Part shown: positions 15,826-26,400 of the stretch, piece after piece
Layout: the number at the start of each line of letters is the position of its first letter
How positions within the stretch are numbered: position 1 is the stretch's first letter
From: an uncultured Ignavibacteria bacterium
GTDB taxonomy: Bacteria; Bacteroidota; Ignavibacteria; Kapaibacteriales; Kapaibacteriaceae
DNA length: 64,000 nt
Direction: 5' to 3'
Assembly (NCBI GenBank): GCA_937870915.1
Contig: CALMZQ010000003.1
Location: 1 to 64,000, forward strand
Notes under the pieces: generated by a model
Told to the model about the DNA's origin: nothing
The model's database searches: none
The model's input: the letters and a program-made list of their open reading frames with translations, nothing else
Translations under genes and position numbers: made by a program

Positions 15826-16541
15826 TATTCGCTTTCATTCATATTGTGGAAGACGTTCTGAACATCGTCGTCTTCTTCAAGTTTGTCGATGAGTTTGATG
15901 ATGTCTTCTGCCTGTTCATCCGTGAGCGTGACGAGGTTGTTTGGGATTCTTCGAAGTTCGGCGCTTGTTACAGCAATGCCTGCCGTTTCCAGCGCTCTCT
16001 GCATCGTGATGAAGTCTTGGAAAGATGTGTAGGCGATGATGTCATCGTCTAGCTCCTGAATGTCCTCTGCACCATTCTCAATGAGCGTCATCTCCAATTC
16101 ATCTCGTTCGATACCGGCAGCAGGGATTGTGAACACACCCTTACGATCGAAGATGAATTCTAGGGAGCCCGACGTACCGAGCTGACCGTTCACTTTGTTG
16201 AAGTAAGAGCGAACATTAGCAACTGTACGGGTTGGGTTATCTGTGGCAGTTTCCACCCATACGGCAACGCCGTGTGGACCATAACCCTCATAGTTTGATT
16301 CCTCGAGCGTAGCTGCGTCTTTGGCAGACGCCTTCTTGATGGCGTTCTCAACATTATCCTTTGGCATGTTGGCAGCCTTGGCGTTCTGGATGATCACGCG
16401 TAGGCGAGGGTTCAACTCTGGATCCGGTCCGCCCTGTTTAACAGCAACGGATATTTCCTTCCCAAGTTTGGTGAAGGTTTTCGACATGTTCGCCCAGCGC
16501 TTTTCTTTGCGTGCCCGGCGGAATTCAAAAGCTCTGCCCAT
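15825..16541 (-). CDS. yebC: YebC/PmpR-family protein
   Basis: A 238-residue YebC-family protein beginning MGRAFEFRRARKEKRWANMSK, which closely follows the family N-terminus and fixes the start. The segment PKDNVENAIKKA and the acidic C-terminal region are also typical. Members were named as transcriptional regulators; more recent work ties the family to ribosomes stalled on difficult sequences such as polyproline. That would be relevant here because this genome encodes Pro-rich repeats (48206-49138). The start lies directly against the stop of the acyltransferase-like gene. Confidence 0.93.
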   Translation of the reverse strand: MGRAFEFRRARKEKRWANMSKTFTKLGKEISVAVKQGGPDPELNPRLRVIIQNAKAANMPKDNVENAIKKASAKDAATLEESNYEGYGPHGVAVWVETATDNPTRTVANVRSYFNKVNGQLGTSGSLEFIFDRKGVFTIPAAGIERDELEMTLIENGAEDIQELDDDIIAYTSFQDFITMQRALETAGIAVTSAELRRIPNNLVTLTDEQAEDIIKLIDKLEEDDDVQNVFHNMNESE

Positions 16542-17666
16542 TTATAAGTCCTTGTCGTAGAGTCTGTAGGTGCGGTAGCGCTCACCATTCATTGTTGAGG
16601 TAAGCCCCTTATTCATCATTTCGTTGCTTTCGAGGATCCAACTTGCTTCTCCGAGCATGATGCCACGCTTCTTAGCACGTTCTCCGATTTCCATGTAGAT
16701 AGCAGCATCAATACCGGTGTTGCGGAACTCCGGCAATACACCGAGGACGATGATGCGGCAGAGATCGATCTTCTTGCTCTTGGTGAGAAGGTGGTATACG
16801 CCGGGCAGAAGACTGCCCTTTTTGTTATGGATGAGCGCTTGGTTCACATCAGGAAGAGCGAGGCAAAAGCCTGCTGTCCGCCCCTTACTTTCTACGATGA
16901 AGACGAGATTGGGATCTGCAATCTGTTTGAGGTCGGCTGCCAAGAAGTCGAACTCTTCATCCGTGAACTTCACAAAGCCCCAGTTCTTCTCCCATGCTTC
17001 GTTGTAGATGAATTTCAACGTTTCTACATCGCGTTTGAACTTATGCTTGTCCTTGAAGTCGAGGCCGCGGAAGACAAGCTCGTTGCGCTTCACGATTACG
17101 TCAAAGAGGCGCGTCATTTTGTCAGATGCGTAGTTGGAGTTCCGAAGGAGGTAGGCGTAGAGATCTTGCGACTTCTCGTATCCGGCATCTTCGATGAGCT
17201 GTGCGTAGTAGGGCGGATTATAGGTCATGAGGATCACGGGTGGACCATCAAAACCATTGACTAGAAGTCCGCACTCATCGTTCATCGACGGATTCACCGG
17301 ACCACGGATGATTTCCATACCTCTATCTCGCAGCCATTGTTCTGCTGCAGTAAAGAGTGACGTTGCAACACCTTGGTCTTGGATACATTCAAAGAATCCA
17401 AAGAAGCCAACCTTGTCCTTGTGTTCAGCGTTGTGGTTGTTGTTGGTGATAGCTGCGATCCGCCCCACAACCTTCCCATCACGCTCAGCCAAGAAGAGCT
17501 GTATCTGTGCGTGTTTGTAGAACGGATTCTTGTCTACATTCAGCAGCTTCTTCCGATCCATGAGCATCGGTGGTACCCAATACGGGTCGTCTTTATAGAA
17601 CAGCCACTGGGCCTTAATGAACTTCAGCGTTTCGCTTTTTTTCAGGGCACGGATGGTTAGGCTCAT
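16542..17666 (-). CDS. GNAT-like acyltransferase, unknown substrate
   Basis: A 374-residue soluble protein. The first half has a GNAT-like core: strands ending in VVGRIAAI, the segment GFFECIQDQGVATSLFTAAEQWLRDRG, then a GPVNPSMNDECG motif. The second half holds another acetyltransferase-like stretch with VLGVLPEFRNTGIDAAIY. This double-GNAT plan occurs in uncharacterised proteins of many Bacteroidota and Chlorobi. The ATG at 17666 is chosen rather than the upstream start at 17741, which would run into the opposite gene's leader. First gene of the YebC-purF operon. Confidence 0.7.
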   Translation of the reverse strand: MSLTIRALKKSETLKFIKAQWLFYKDDPYWVPPMLMDRKKLLNVDKNPFYKHAQIQLFLAERDGKVVGRIAAITNNNHNAEHKDKVGFFGFFECIQDQGVATSLFTAAEQWLRDRGMEIIRGPVNPSMNDECGLLVNGFDGPPVILMTYNPPYYAQLIEDAGYEKSQDLYAYLLRNSNYASDKMTRLFDVIVKRNELVFRGLDFKDKHKFKRDVETLKFIYNEAWEKNWGFVKFTDEEFDFLAADLKQIADPNLVFIVESKGRTAGFCLALPDVNQALIHNKKGSLLPGVYHLLTKSKKIDLCRIIVLGVLPEFRNTGIDAAIYMEIGERAKKRGIMLGEASWILESNEMMNKGLTSTMNGERYRTYRLYDKDL

Positions 17667-17734
17667 ATGCAAAGATACCAACCGTTCACCGTCGTATCTT
17701 TTCGTTCCTACGAAACCCTCATTTGGAGCCCCCA

Positions 17735-19108
17735 ATGTCACTCCGTCGTTCCGTCATCTCGTCATTCCGTCATCTCGTCATTCCGTCATTCCGTCATTTT
17801 GTCATATCCACCATATCCGTCCTATCCGTGTTTGCCGGAGAAGGGGCTGAGCGGTTCCAAAAGGACGCAGATCGAATGTTGGCATGGACAAAGGCCGATA
17901 ACGGCCTATATCCGCTTCTTGCCGACTTCACAGACCACTATCCAAGGCGAATCAGCGGCTCGGATGTTCTGGAAAAGGGGCTAGACTGGATCATCGCGTC
18001 AATGCGTGCCGACGGATGGGATGTTCGGACGCAACCGATCATGGTCCCGAATTGGAAACGTGGGAATGAGTCCCTGAGCATGACGAAGCCCCTCAAGCGC
18101 ACCATGCCATTCTGCGGACTTGGGGGCAGCGTGGGCACACAAAACAGGCCTGTGGCGGCTCCTGTGCTTGTTGTGGGGTCTATGGCCGAGCTTCGCCAGC
18201 GGTCGGCGGAAGCCAAGGGCAAGATCGTCGTTTACAACGTGCCCTTCACCACCTACGGTGAAACCGTGGCCTATCGATACAATGGTGCCTCGGAAGCGGC
18301 ACGCTATGGCGCTGTGGCCGCTCTGGTGCGAAGCGTTGGACCTTTTGGCATCCAAACGGTCCATACGGGCGCAATGGGCTACAACGATTCACTTCCCAAG
18401 ATCCCAACAGGCGCTATCACGTTAGAAGATGCCCTGCTCCTAAAGCGTATGCAGGACCGCGGCGAAACGGTGGAACTGCAATTGTCCATGGAGGCAAAAT
18501 GGATGCCCGACGCCCCCTCCAGAAATATCATCATCGAGATCAAGGGTTCTGAACTGCCGAATGAAGTGGTTGTGATGGGTGGACACATAGACTCATGGGA
18601 TTTGGGTACAGGAGCCATGGATGATGCTGGCGGGTGCTTTGTTACCTGGCGCGCATTACACATGATGCGTCAGCTCGGACTTCGTCCAAAACGGACCATC
18701 CGAGTGTGTTTCTGGACGAATGAAGAGAATGGTCTACGTGGTGGCAAAGGATATGCCGATCAGACCAAGGGCGAGAAACACGTTCTCGCAATGGAAAGTG
18801 ATGCTGGGGTTTTTGCACCCACAGGGTTTACATGTAGCGATACAGGGATGGTTAGGAAAAAGATCGAGGATATCGCTAGGCTCCTTACCCCCATCCATGC
18901 TACACACATCGAAACGGGCGAAGGCGGGGCAGATACCAGTCCGCTCCTGCCACTCGGTGTTCCAACGGTAGAGCTGATGGTTCAGGGAGAGAGGTATTTC
19001 TGGTATCATCATACCGAGGGAGATACCATCGACAAGCTCAAAGAGAACGAATTGAATGACTGTGTCTATGCCATGGCCGTTATGGCCTGGTGTTATGCTA
19101 ACTGGTAA
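17735..19108 (+). CDS. M28-family exported zinc peptidase (carboxypeptidase Q type)
   Basis: A 457-residue metallopeptidase. Zinc ligands of clan MH are visible: GGHIDSWD, then MDDAGG, WTNEENG (catalytic Glu and ligand), ESDAG, and the final His in WYHHTEGDT. A PA-like insert precedes the catalytic half. GGAG at 17725-17728 sets the start at ATG 17735. Oddly, residues 2-23, which form most of the signal peptide, are encoded by eight 8-bp repeats of the type GTCATTCC; the peptide is Arg/His/Ser-rich before its hydrophobic core. The 3' end overlaps the convergent GT9 gene by 11 bp. The likely role is periplasmic or secreted peptide degradation. Confidence 0.88.
   Translation: MSLRRSVISSFRHLVIPSFRHFVISTISVLSVFAGEGAERFQKDADRMLAWTKADNGLYPLLADFTDHYPRRISGSDVLEKGLDWIIASMRADGWDVRTQPIMVPNWKRGNESLSMTKPLKRTMPFCGLGGSVGTQNRPVAAPVLVVGSMAELRQRSAEAKGKIVVYNVPFTTYGETVAYRYNGASEAARYGAVAALVRSVGPFGIQTVHTGAMGYNDSLPKIPTGAITLEDALLLKRMQDRGETVELQLSMEAKWMPDAPSRNIIIEIKGSELPNEVVVMGGHIDSWDLGTGAMDDAGGCFVTWRALHMMRQLGLRPKRTIRVCFWTNEENGLRGGKGYADQTKGEKHVLAMESDAGVFAPTGFTCSDTGMVRKKIEDIARLLTPIHATHIETGEGGADTSPLLPLGVPTVELMVQGERYFWYHHTEGDTIDKLKENELNDCVYAMAVMAWCYANW
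17737..17800. repeat. octamer array GTCATTCC (8 units) inside a signal-peptide coding region
   Basis: Eight 8-bp units: GTCACTCC, GTCGTTCC, GTCATCTC, GTCATTCC, GTCATCTC, GTCATTCC, GTCATTCC, GTCATTTT. The first unit begins with the G of the ATG start. An 8-bp unit is open in all frames, so it is translated. Related units precede purK at 44699-44722. Confidence 0.9.
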
Positions 19109-20081
19109 GGGGCATCACTCGCCCTATTGCCTCGCATACCTCATCCACGGTAACCAAGAGAATGCACGGTCCCTCTGAGCGTGTACACGTGATCTGGTCA
19201 CACGGATTGCAAGGTAGGACGTGATGTACGGTGGTGCTGTGCTCTCCGATTGGATCGAACACTCCGGGAACGCCAGGACCAAATATTCCCACAAGGGGCA
19301 GGCCGAACGTTGAGGCGATATGCATGGGGCCGCTATCATTACCTACGAACAGTGACGCACGTTCACAGAGTGCCGCTAGATGGAGTAATGTGAAGTCTGC
19401 CGGAGAAGCTATTGCCATTGGTGCGCTGAGACAGAGGCTGTCCATCAAAGCTCGGTCTTCTGGGCCACCGGTGATCACCGTGCGAAGACCATACTTCTCG
19501 TGGATGAATTGAATGACGGTTGAAAATCTTTCTGGAGGCCATTGCTTAAGTGGACGTCTGGCCCCAGGGTGTATCACAGCAAAGCGATCTAGGTTGTGAG
19601 AACGAAGAAAGACTCCAACCGTCTCTCGATCGGCAGGTGAAACCTCGATCTTTGGTAGGAGGGGTATCGTAGAACGCAGCAGTGGTTCCACGATGCTGAT
19701 GTTTGCTCGTGAGTCGTGAGGGATGTGTCCTGTTGCTTTGTTGCGAGCGCGTACACGAGCACGTGTGAAGAAGCGTAGCGGTGGATGAGTAAGGATCCAT
19801 CGAAGAGATGGCCACGAACCTCGAAGGTCCACTACTACGTCATATCGCTCTGGTCCAAGATCCTTGATGCCGATCACACGATCCACGGAAGGGTGAGCGG
19901 CAACGATCCCGGCAACAAAAGGTTTGCATAAGATCGTTAACGTGACGTGCGGATTATCACGTTTGATCATTTCAAACGTATGCATCGCAAGAACCATGTC
20001 TCCAATCTCGTCCAGCTTGATAACAAGAATTGACTGTGGGTCACGAAACGGGCGCAAACGAAGAATCGAATCCACGATCAT
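19098..20081 (-). CDS. glycosyltransferase family 9 (heptosyltransferase-like)
   Basis: A 327-residue GT9 protein. The N-terminal domain opens with SILVIKLDEIGDMVLAM, and the C-terminal nucleotide-sugar domain has IHPGARRPLKQWP and the family signature FVGNDSGPMHIAS. GT9 enzymes such as WaaC/WaaF add heptose to the lipopolysaccharide inner core, so a lipopolysaccharide or other surface glycan role is likely; the sugar is unknown. I start it at ATG 20081. The frame stays open to 20174, but that would overlap the upstream peptidase gene by 47 bp and add a tail not usual for the family. A CNPC-x5-C motif near the C-terminus could bind metal. Confidence 0.85.
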   Translation of the reverse strand: MIVDSILRLRPFRDPQSILVIKLDEIGDMVLAMHTFEMIKRDNPHVTLTILCKPFVAGIVAAHPSVDRVIGIKDLGPERYDVVVDLRGSWPSLRWILTHPPLRFFTRARVRARNKATGHIPHDSRANISIVEPLLRSTIPLLPKIEVSPADRETVGVFLRSHNLDRFAVIHPGARRPLKQWPPERFSTVIQFIHEKYGLRTVITGGPEDRALMDSLCLSAPMAIASPADFTLLHLAALCERASLFVGNDSGPMHIASTFGLPLVGIFGPGVPGVFDPIGEHSTTVHHVLPCNPCDQITCTRSEGPCILLVTVDEVCEAIGRVMPLTS

Positions 20082-20127
20082 CGATGTGATGAGGTAGAGT
20101 CGTTCATATGCATTTGCGATGGCGTGA

Positions 20128-21957
20128 CTACTTCCCAACAAATTCGACCCTCTTCGTAAGCGTCTTACCGTCACGGATGAATTGCACTTCAGCTACATCA
20201 CCGGGTTTAAATGTTCCGAGTGCCGTCATGAGATCGTAGATGTTCTTGATCTGCGTGTTGCCAAGTTTCGTCATGATGTCGTCACCCGTTAGACCGGCCT
20301 TCTCTGCGGGTGAACCGGGCTTCACACCCGTGAGGCGCAATCCTTGCGGATCATCTGAATAGTCCGGAATAACTCCAAGAGTTACCTTAAGTGCAATACT
20401 GCTTGACTGGTTAGCTGCGGGCTTGTCAGCCCCTTTTGTGAAGTCTGGTCGTGTTGGAGCGTCGGTGATCAGACGCAGTGACCGTTCGACCATGGTCAGG
20501 ACAAGTGCCTCTCCATCGGCGTTCACCTTATCCCAGGTGTCGGATGGCCGGTGATAGTCACTGTGCAGTCCTGTGAAGTAGAACAGCACTGGAATGCCCT
20601 TGCCGGTGAACGACGAGTGGTCGCTTGGACCAAAACCATCAGCGGTGGTACTCACAACAAGGGGCAGATCTTTCTTTGCAGAATCAATGATTGCTGGCCA
20701 CATGGACGATGTGCCGAGTCCCTGAACGTTGAGTTTCCCGTCCTTAAGTCTACCGATCATATCCATGTTTATCATCGCAACGATGGATGTGAGTGGGATT
20801 GTGGGATTTGAGACCCAGTGTTTAGAGCCCAGGAGCCCCTTTTCTTCTCCACTAAACGTCATGAAGATCACGGATCGTTTACCCGGGTTACGCGAAAGAC
20901 GTCCAGCCAGTTCAATCACCCCTGCAGTGCCTGAGGCATTATCATCAGCGCCATAGTGGATGCTCGGCGTAGAGGACGCGGCAAGGGAGTTTTCATCACC
21001 CATGCCGAGGTGGTCATAGTGAGCACCAATAACTACGTATTCTCCGGCCAAGCTTGGATCGGTACCACGAACAACACCAACAATGTTCTGCGTAACACCC
21101 TCTTCAAAGGCAAGCGAGGTTACAACCGTTGCCCGTGTATTGGCGAATACAAATGACTGCGGTTTTTTTGTCTGTTCGATGGTGGTCTCTGCGGTAAAGA
21201 GAGACATTCCTTTAGGTGGAAAGATCTTTGAGCACGGTGTGCGCCGAACTTGCAAAGCAACAATTCCGGAGTTCTTGCCAAGCCGGTCAAGACCAAACCG
21301 AGCAAGCACGTCCGCAGAATCACCTCGTTCATTCACAAATGCAACAGCCAATGCACCTTTATCTCGGGCAAGAGTTGCCTTGGCGCGGAGAGAAGCAGAC
21401 TGCTTCAAGGCTTCGTCCTTTTCGGCCCATTTTGGAAGTCCACGGAGTACAATAACGATCTTGTCCTTGACGTTGATGTCCTTATAGTCGTCGTAGTTGG
21501 CCGAAGAGATGCCGTATCCTACAAAGGCAACTTCACCCGTTACCGTGCCCGATTCACTGAACCCCCAGGGTTGATAGTCTGACCCTAACTTCCAACCAAG
21601 CTTTGTGGGTTTTGTTTTGTCAAGGGGCACTCCGGGACGCTCAATCACAACCTCAAACACAACGGAGTTCTGGGCTCCGAGCTTTACACCTGTAGTAAGA
21701 CTGAAGGTATCTGCATAGGCCACACGTCCTGCAGGTTGAAGCCCGTACTCCGCAAAGTGCTTTGAGATATAGGTTGCTGCCTTCTCAATGCCCATCGTGG
21801 CCGGACCTCTCCCCCCACAACTATCGGAGGCAAGAACGCGCACATGGTCTGCAATGCGCATACCTTCCGGAGTAGTGGGCTGCTGAGCAACAGCAGAAGA
21901 TTGGGCAAGAATGAGGATGACGAGAATGCGACGGAGGTAGGGCATAGTGCTCTGCAT
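20128..21957 (-). CDS. M28-family exported aminopeptidase with PA and PDZ domains
   Basis: A 609-residue exported metallopeptidase. It has a signal peptide (about 1-24), then a PA (protease-associated) domain around residues 120-260. The M28 catalytic domain has GAHYDHLG, YGADDNASG, SGEEKGLLGS, NMDMIGR and the last ligand in DYHRPSDT. A C-terminal PDZ domain (about 525-605) contains LTGVKPGSPAEKAGLTGDD. PA and PDZ domains usually steer substrate access. It is cotranscribed with the GT9 gene. A nearer ATG at 21945 is possible; both starts keep the signal peptide. Confidence 0.9.
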   Translation of the reverse strand: MQSTMPYLRRILVILILAQSSAVAQQPTTPEGMRIADHVRVLASDSCGGRGPATMGIEKAATYISKHFAEYGLQPAGRVAYADTFSLTTGVKLGAQNSVVFEVVIERPGVPLDKTKPTKLGWKLGSDYQPWGFSESGTVTGEVAFVGYGISSANYDDYKDINVKDKIVIVLRGLPKWAEKDEALKQSASLRAKATLARDKGALAVAFVNERGDSADVLARFGLDRLGKNSGIVALQVRRTPCSKIFPPKGMSLFTAETTIEQTKKPQSFVFANTRATVVTSLAFEEGVTQNIVGVVRGTDPSLAGEYVVIGAHYDHLGMGDENSLAASSTPSIHYGADDNASGTAGVIELAGRLSRNPGKRSVIFMTFSGEEKGLLGSKHWVSNPTIPLTSIVAMINMDMIGRLKDGKLNVQGLGTSSMWPAIIDSAKKDLPLVVSTTADGFGPSDHSSFTGKGIPVLFYFTGLHSDYHRPSDTWDKVNADGEALVLTMVERSLRLITDAPTRPDFTKGADKPAANQSSSIALKVTLGVIPDYSDDPQGLRLTGVKPGSPAEKAGLTGDDIMTKLGNTQIKNIYDLMTALGTFKPGDVAEVQFIRDGKTLTKRVEFVGK

Positions 21958-22013
21958 ATGTTTGTAGGCTCACAATTTACGTCCCCCCGGGGGCGCGCAC
22001 CAACGAATAGCTC

Positions 22014-23489
22014 ATGCAGTCGAAGATCCGGTCCCTGGCATCCGATACTATCGTCTACGGTGTTTCCACCGTTTTGGGGCGTTTCCTCTCGTTTCTCCTT
22101 ACACCACTCTATACGAACTTCCTCTCAGCGTCGGAGATTGGAGACGTCACGGCCATATATGCCATGATCGCCTTTGTGAACATCGTCTATTCACTTGGCA
22201 TGGAGCCGGCCTTCATGCGTTTCTGGGAACGGTCAGACAGCGAATCAAATGCGCGGGTGTTTTCTGTTGCCGTTCTTGCCGTTGTTGCCGTCAGCATCGT
22301 TGTCACAGGTGTAACGGTCATTCTGGCAACTCCCATCGCTGGATCTACCTTCTTGCAGTTGAGTAGTGAAGGGGCTACGTATGTGGCCATTGCATCGCTG
22401 ATACCGCTCCTGGACGCGATGGTGCTCATCCCATTTGCTCAATTACGGATGCAGCAGAAGCCCCGTACGTTTGCCGCGCTCCGATTACTTTCAATCGTTG
22501 TTACTGTTGCCCTGAACATCCTGTTCGTTGTTGTCCTTGGTATGAAGATCGAAGGAGTCTTGTGGGCAGGAGTTCTTGGCAGTGCCGCTACCTTCCTATA
22601 CTTCCTCCCCTCTATGGTGGGGGTTGTCAGCAGGGTACGCGAAAATCTCCCGGCAGCAAAGGAATTGTTTGGAAACATGCTGCGTTTTGGACTTCCCACG
22701 GTGCCATCGAATTTCTCGGCGATCATGGTCCAGGTTGCAGACCGACCAATCATGCTGATGCTTACCGGGAGTGCAATGGTGGGTATGTACCAAACCAATT
22801 TCCGCCTAGCCATTCCAATGATGATGTTCGTAACAATGTTCGAGTATGCGTGGAAGCCATTCTATCTGCATCATCGTGATGATCCGGAAGCAAAGGGGCT
22901 CTTTGCACGGGTTTTCACACTGTTCAGTATCGTCTGCGGAGCACTGTTCCTCGTAACGTCGCTCTTCATGCCCTATGTGGTTCAGCTTCCGTTTATTGGT
23001 GGACGATTCATAAACCCTGCGTATTGGTCCGGTTTGAGTATTGTTCCGGTTGTGATGTTCGCCTATTTCTTCAATGGCGTGTTCATCAACATGTCCGCAG
23101 GATTTCATATCCAGAAGCGGACATCGCTCTTTCCAATTGCAACAGGTGTGGCCGCAGTGGTCAGCGTTGCGGCTACATGGTTCCTTGTTCCTCATTTTGG
23201 CATCATGGGTGCCGCATGGGCAAAGGTAGCGGCATATGTAGCAAGTGCCGTGATTCTCTATGTAGTGCAACTGCGTGTTTATCCGGTTCACTATGATCTA
23301 GTTCGAGTTGGGCTTGTGCTCGTTATCACTGCAGGCATCTACGGTGTTGTGATGATGTTGCCAACAGATGATACAACTCAACTTCTTGCACGATCTGCAG
23401 CTCTTCCAGTCTATCTGCTCCTACTCGTTGTAACACAGGTGCTCGGCGCATCCACACTTCGTACTCTCCTTCGATTGGTCAAACGATGA
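22014..23489 (+). CDS. oligosaccharide flippase (MOP superfamily, Wzx-like)
   Basis: A 491-residue integral membrane protein with about 12-14 hydrophobic helices and the N-terminal segment typical of polysaccharide-biosynthesis flippases (SDTIVYGVSTVLGRFLSFLLTPLYT in part). It would move lipid-linked sugars or related lipids across the inner membrane. No glycan cluster surrounds it apart from the GT9 gene on the other strand, so the substrate is unknown. No ribosome-binding site is clear before ATG 22014. Its stop overlaps the start of the BNR-repeat lipoprotein gene by 4 bp (ATGA), implying coupled translation. Confidence 0.87.
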   Translation: MQSKIRSLASDTIVYGVSTVLGRFLSFLLTPLYTNFLSASEIGDVTAIYAMIAFVNIVYSLGMEPAFMRFWERSDSESNARVFSVAVLAVVAVSIVVTGVTVILATPIAGSTFLQLSSEGATYVAIASLIPLLDAMVLIPFAQLRMQQKPRTFAALRLLSIVVTVALNILFVVVLGMKIEGVLWAGVLGSAATFLYFLPSMVGVVSRVRENLPAAKELFGNMLRFGLPTVPSNFSAIMVQVADRPIMLMLTGSAMVGMYQTNFRLAIPMMMFVTMFEYAWKPFYLHHRDDPEAKGLFARVFTLFSIVCGALFLVTSLFMPYVVQLPFIGGRFINPAYWSGLSIVPVVMFAYFFNGVFINMSAGFHIQKRTSLFPIATGVAAVVSVAATWFLVPHFGIMGAAWAKVAAYVASAVILYVVQLRVYPVHYDLVRVGLVLVITAGIYGVVMMLPTDDTTQLLARSAALPVYLLLLVVTQVLGASTLRTLLRLVKR

Positions 23490-26400
23490 ATATTGTTCGT
23501 ATGCTTGTCCTTGTGAGCACTGCCATAACACTTCTGTTGTCCGGATGTGCTTCGCATGATTCTAGTAACGGGCCATCAGCCCAAGGCCGACGAGAATTTG
23601 AACTCCTCAAGTATCGAGACCCGGCAACAGGTACGTTTCCGCCTAACATACGTGCACGTGAACTCGAGTTCGCAGGAACACTCCCTGGCACGCTCCAACG
23701 TAAGGACCATGGTGAGCGAACACAGGATCTTGGCGAATGGAGACATCGCGGACCGTGGAACATTGGAGGCAGAACACGCGCCATTGCCTTTGATGCAGGC
23801 GATGACCAAACACTACTTGCCGGTGCTGTTTCCGGCGGGATGTGGAAGTCAACCGACAATGGGGCAACGTGGTCACTCACAACCAAGCCCGATCAGTTAC
23901 ACAGTGTAACAACCATCGCACAAGATAGGCGCCCCCTCCATCAAAACGTATGGTATTACGGAACGGGTGAGATATACGGCAACTCTGCACAGATCTCTGG
24001 TAATGGTATTTGGAAGTCCACCGATAATGGGGCTTCGTGGTTCGTATTGCCATCAACAACATCAGCGAACACACCGGCAACTCATCAATTCGCTTATACG
24101 TGGAGGATTGTTACGCATCCGTTGCGTGACAGTAGCGAGCTCTATGTAGCAACCGGACGGTCCGGACTTCAACGTTCAACCAACGGAGGCACCACGTGGA
24201 CTGGTGTGGCCGGAAGTAATGCATTGTTTAGCGATGTCGCGATTACACCAAACGGCACCTTGTACGCTGCCTTCAGCGCTTTTACCGGACAGGTAGGAAG
24301 TATTGCTTCACGATGGGGCGTCTTTCGTTCAACAGATGGTGTCACATGGGTGAACATCACTCCACCTGAAATCAACAATCAAACACGTCGCATTGTTCTC
24401 GCCCCCGTGCCACAAAGTCAGGATCAGATCTATGTCTTGGCCGAAACCCCCGGTGTTGGCGCACAAGGTTCTACCACCTATAGAGGTGAATTGCAGTACG
24501 AATGGCACAGCTTGTTCAAGTATACTTATGTGAGTGGAGATGGAACGGCAAGCGGTGGAGTGTGGGATGTGCGCAGTGCGAATATCCCACTGACCGACGC
24601 AAAGCGTGGAGATTTTTACTCACAAGGTGGATATGATCTGCTTCTACGCGTCTCGCCCTTCGATTCAAATTGTGTTGTGATCGGAGGAACCAACCTCTAT
24701 TGTTCAACTGACGGATTCACAACAACTGTCAACAATACCTGGATAGGCGGATATGATAAGGAAGACCCGTATTGGGACAAATATTCGCTCTATCCCAATC
24801 ATCATCCAGATCAGCACGACGTAGTTTTTCATCCAACGCAGCCAGACGTGCTCATCAGTGTAAATGATGGTGGTATTCAGCGAACAGACAATGTGCGAGC
24901 ATCACGAGTGAGTTGGACCGACCTCAATAGAGGATACCTAACAACACAGTTTTACACTGTGGACCAAGAAGCTGCTGACGGAAGTGCAAAGTTGATAGGT
25001 GGAATGCAGGATAATGCAACCTGGGCAACAGATAGCTCATCGGGCACAGCATTCTGGAGAAGACTTGGTGGTGGAGATGGGGCGTATTGCTACTTCGCCG
25101 ATAGTGGACGGACTGAGTATTATTCTTCACAACAAGGCCGCATGTTCCGTATCCGCCGTGATGCCGTAGGCAACGAAATCGATCGTTCACGAATTGATCC
25201 GCGAGGAGGTAAAGACTATCTCTTCATCAATCCCTATGTGCTACACCCTGCGGATCAACACGTGATGTATTTAGCAGGGGGCTCGGTGTTGTGGAGAAAC
25301 AACAACCTCCGCGATATACCTGCAGGTGTAAATGATTCAACGTCGGTAAACTGGGATTCACTGACTACAACGAACGTAGCGCCAAATGTGATCTCCTCGG
25401 TCTGTGCTACATCTACGCTCGACAAAGCACATCACGTGGTGTATTATGGCACGGGTAATGGCAAGGTGTTCAAAATTGAAAATGCAGAGGTTGGTGTACC
25501 AACACCGGAAGACATAACATCGCCTGCTATGCCTCGCGGTGCCTACATCAACAGTATTAGTGTTGATCCAAGAAATAGCGAGCACCTCATATTGTGCTTC
25601 TCGAACTATGGCGTTGTTAGTATCTGGGAGTCAGAAGATGCCGGCACAACATGGAGTGCCATCTCCGGTAACCTTGAAGAGAAGTCCAATGGTTCAGGTA
25701 ATGGTCCTGCAGTGAACTGGGTCGGAATAGCCCCCTATGATGATGAAACTACCGTGCTTGTGGCTGCAACATCCACCGGACTGTATGTAGCATCAAAAAC
25801 GTTCGGCATGTCAACAGTGTGGACGCAGACAGCCGCAGACGTTATCGGAAATGTACCGTGTGATATGGCTATCGGCCGTGCCTCAGATGGTCAGGTTGCT
25901 ATCGCAACACATGGTCGTGGCGCGTATACGGGGCGCATAACATCGTTACCTTCCAAACCCGGCATTCCAACCCTTGTCTCGCCCAACAACGGCACACGTG
26001 GTGTCTATCGTGATACTGTTTTGACATGGAACGCCGTAGCAGACGCTTCGAGTTATGCTGTTCGAGTGTGGGACCAAGCAACGCCGAACACCATTCGCAC
26101 GTTTGCCGGTATCAATGAACCACAACTCGCCATCGATGACCTCGTGCAGGGCCCTGTGACCTACAACTGGAACGTAGAGGCATTTGGTGGAGGTGGAGGA
26201 AGTACACCTTCGGAAACGTGGTCATTCACGACGGCAGTCCGGCCACCCGCACTTTACTCTCCGGCTGCTGGAGCCACGGGTATCGTCCAAGCACAACTCG
26301 TCTGGGAACGCGTACAACAAGCAACCACCTACGGTATTGAGGTATCACCTAATGCTGCTTTTAATCCTATTGCGTCAAAAACCGACGGGTATGCAGACAC

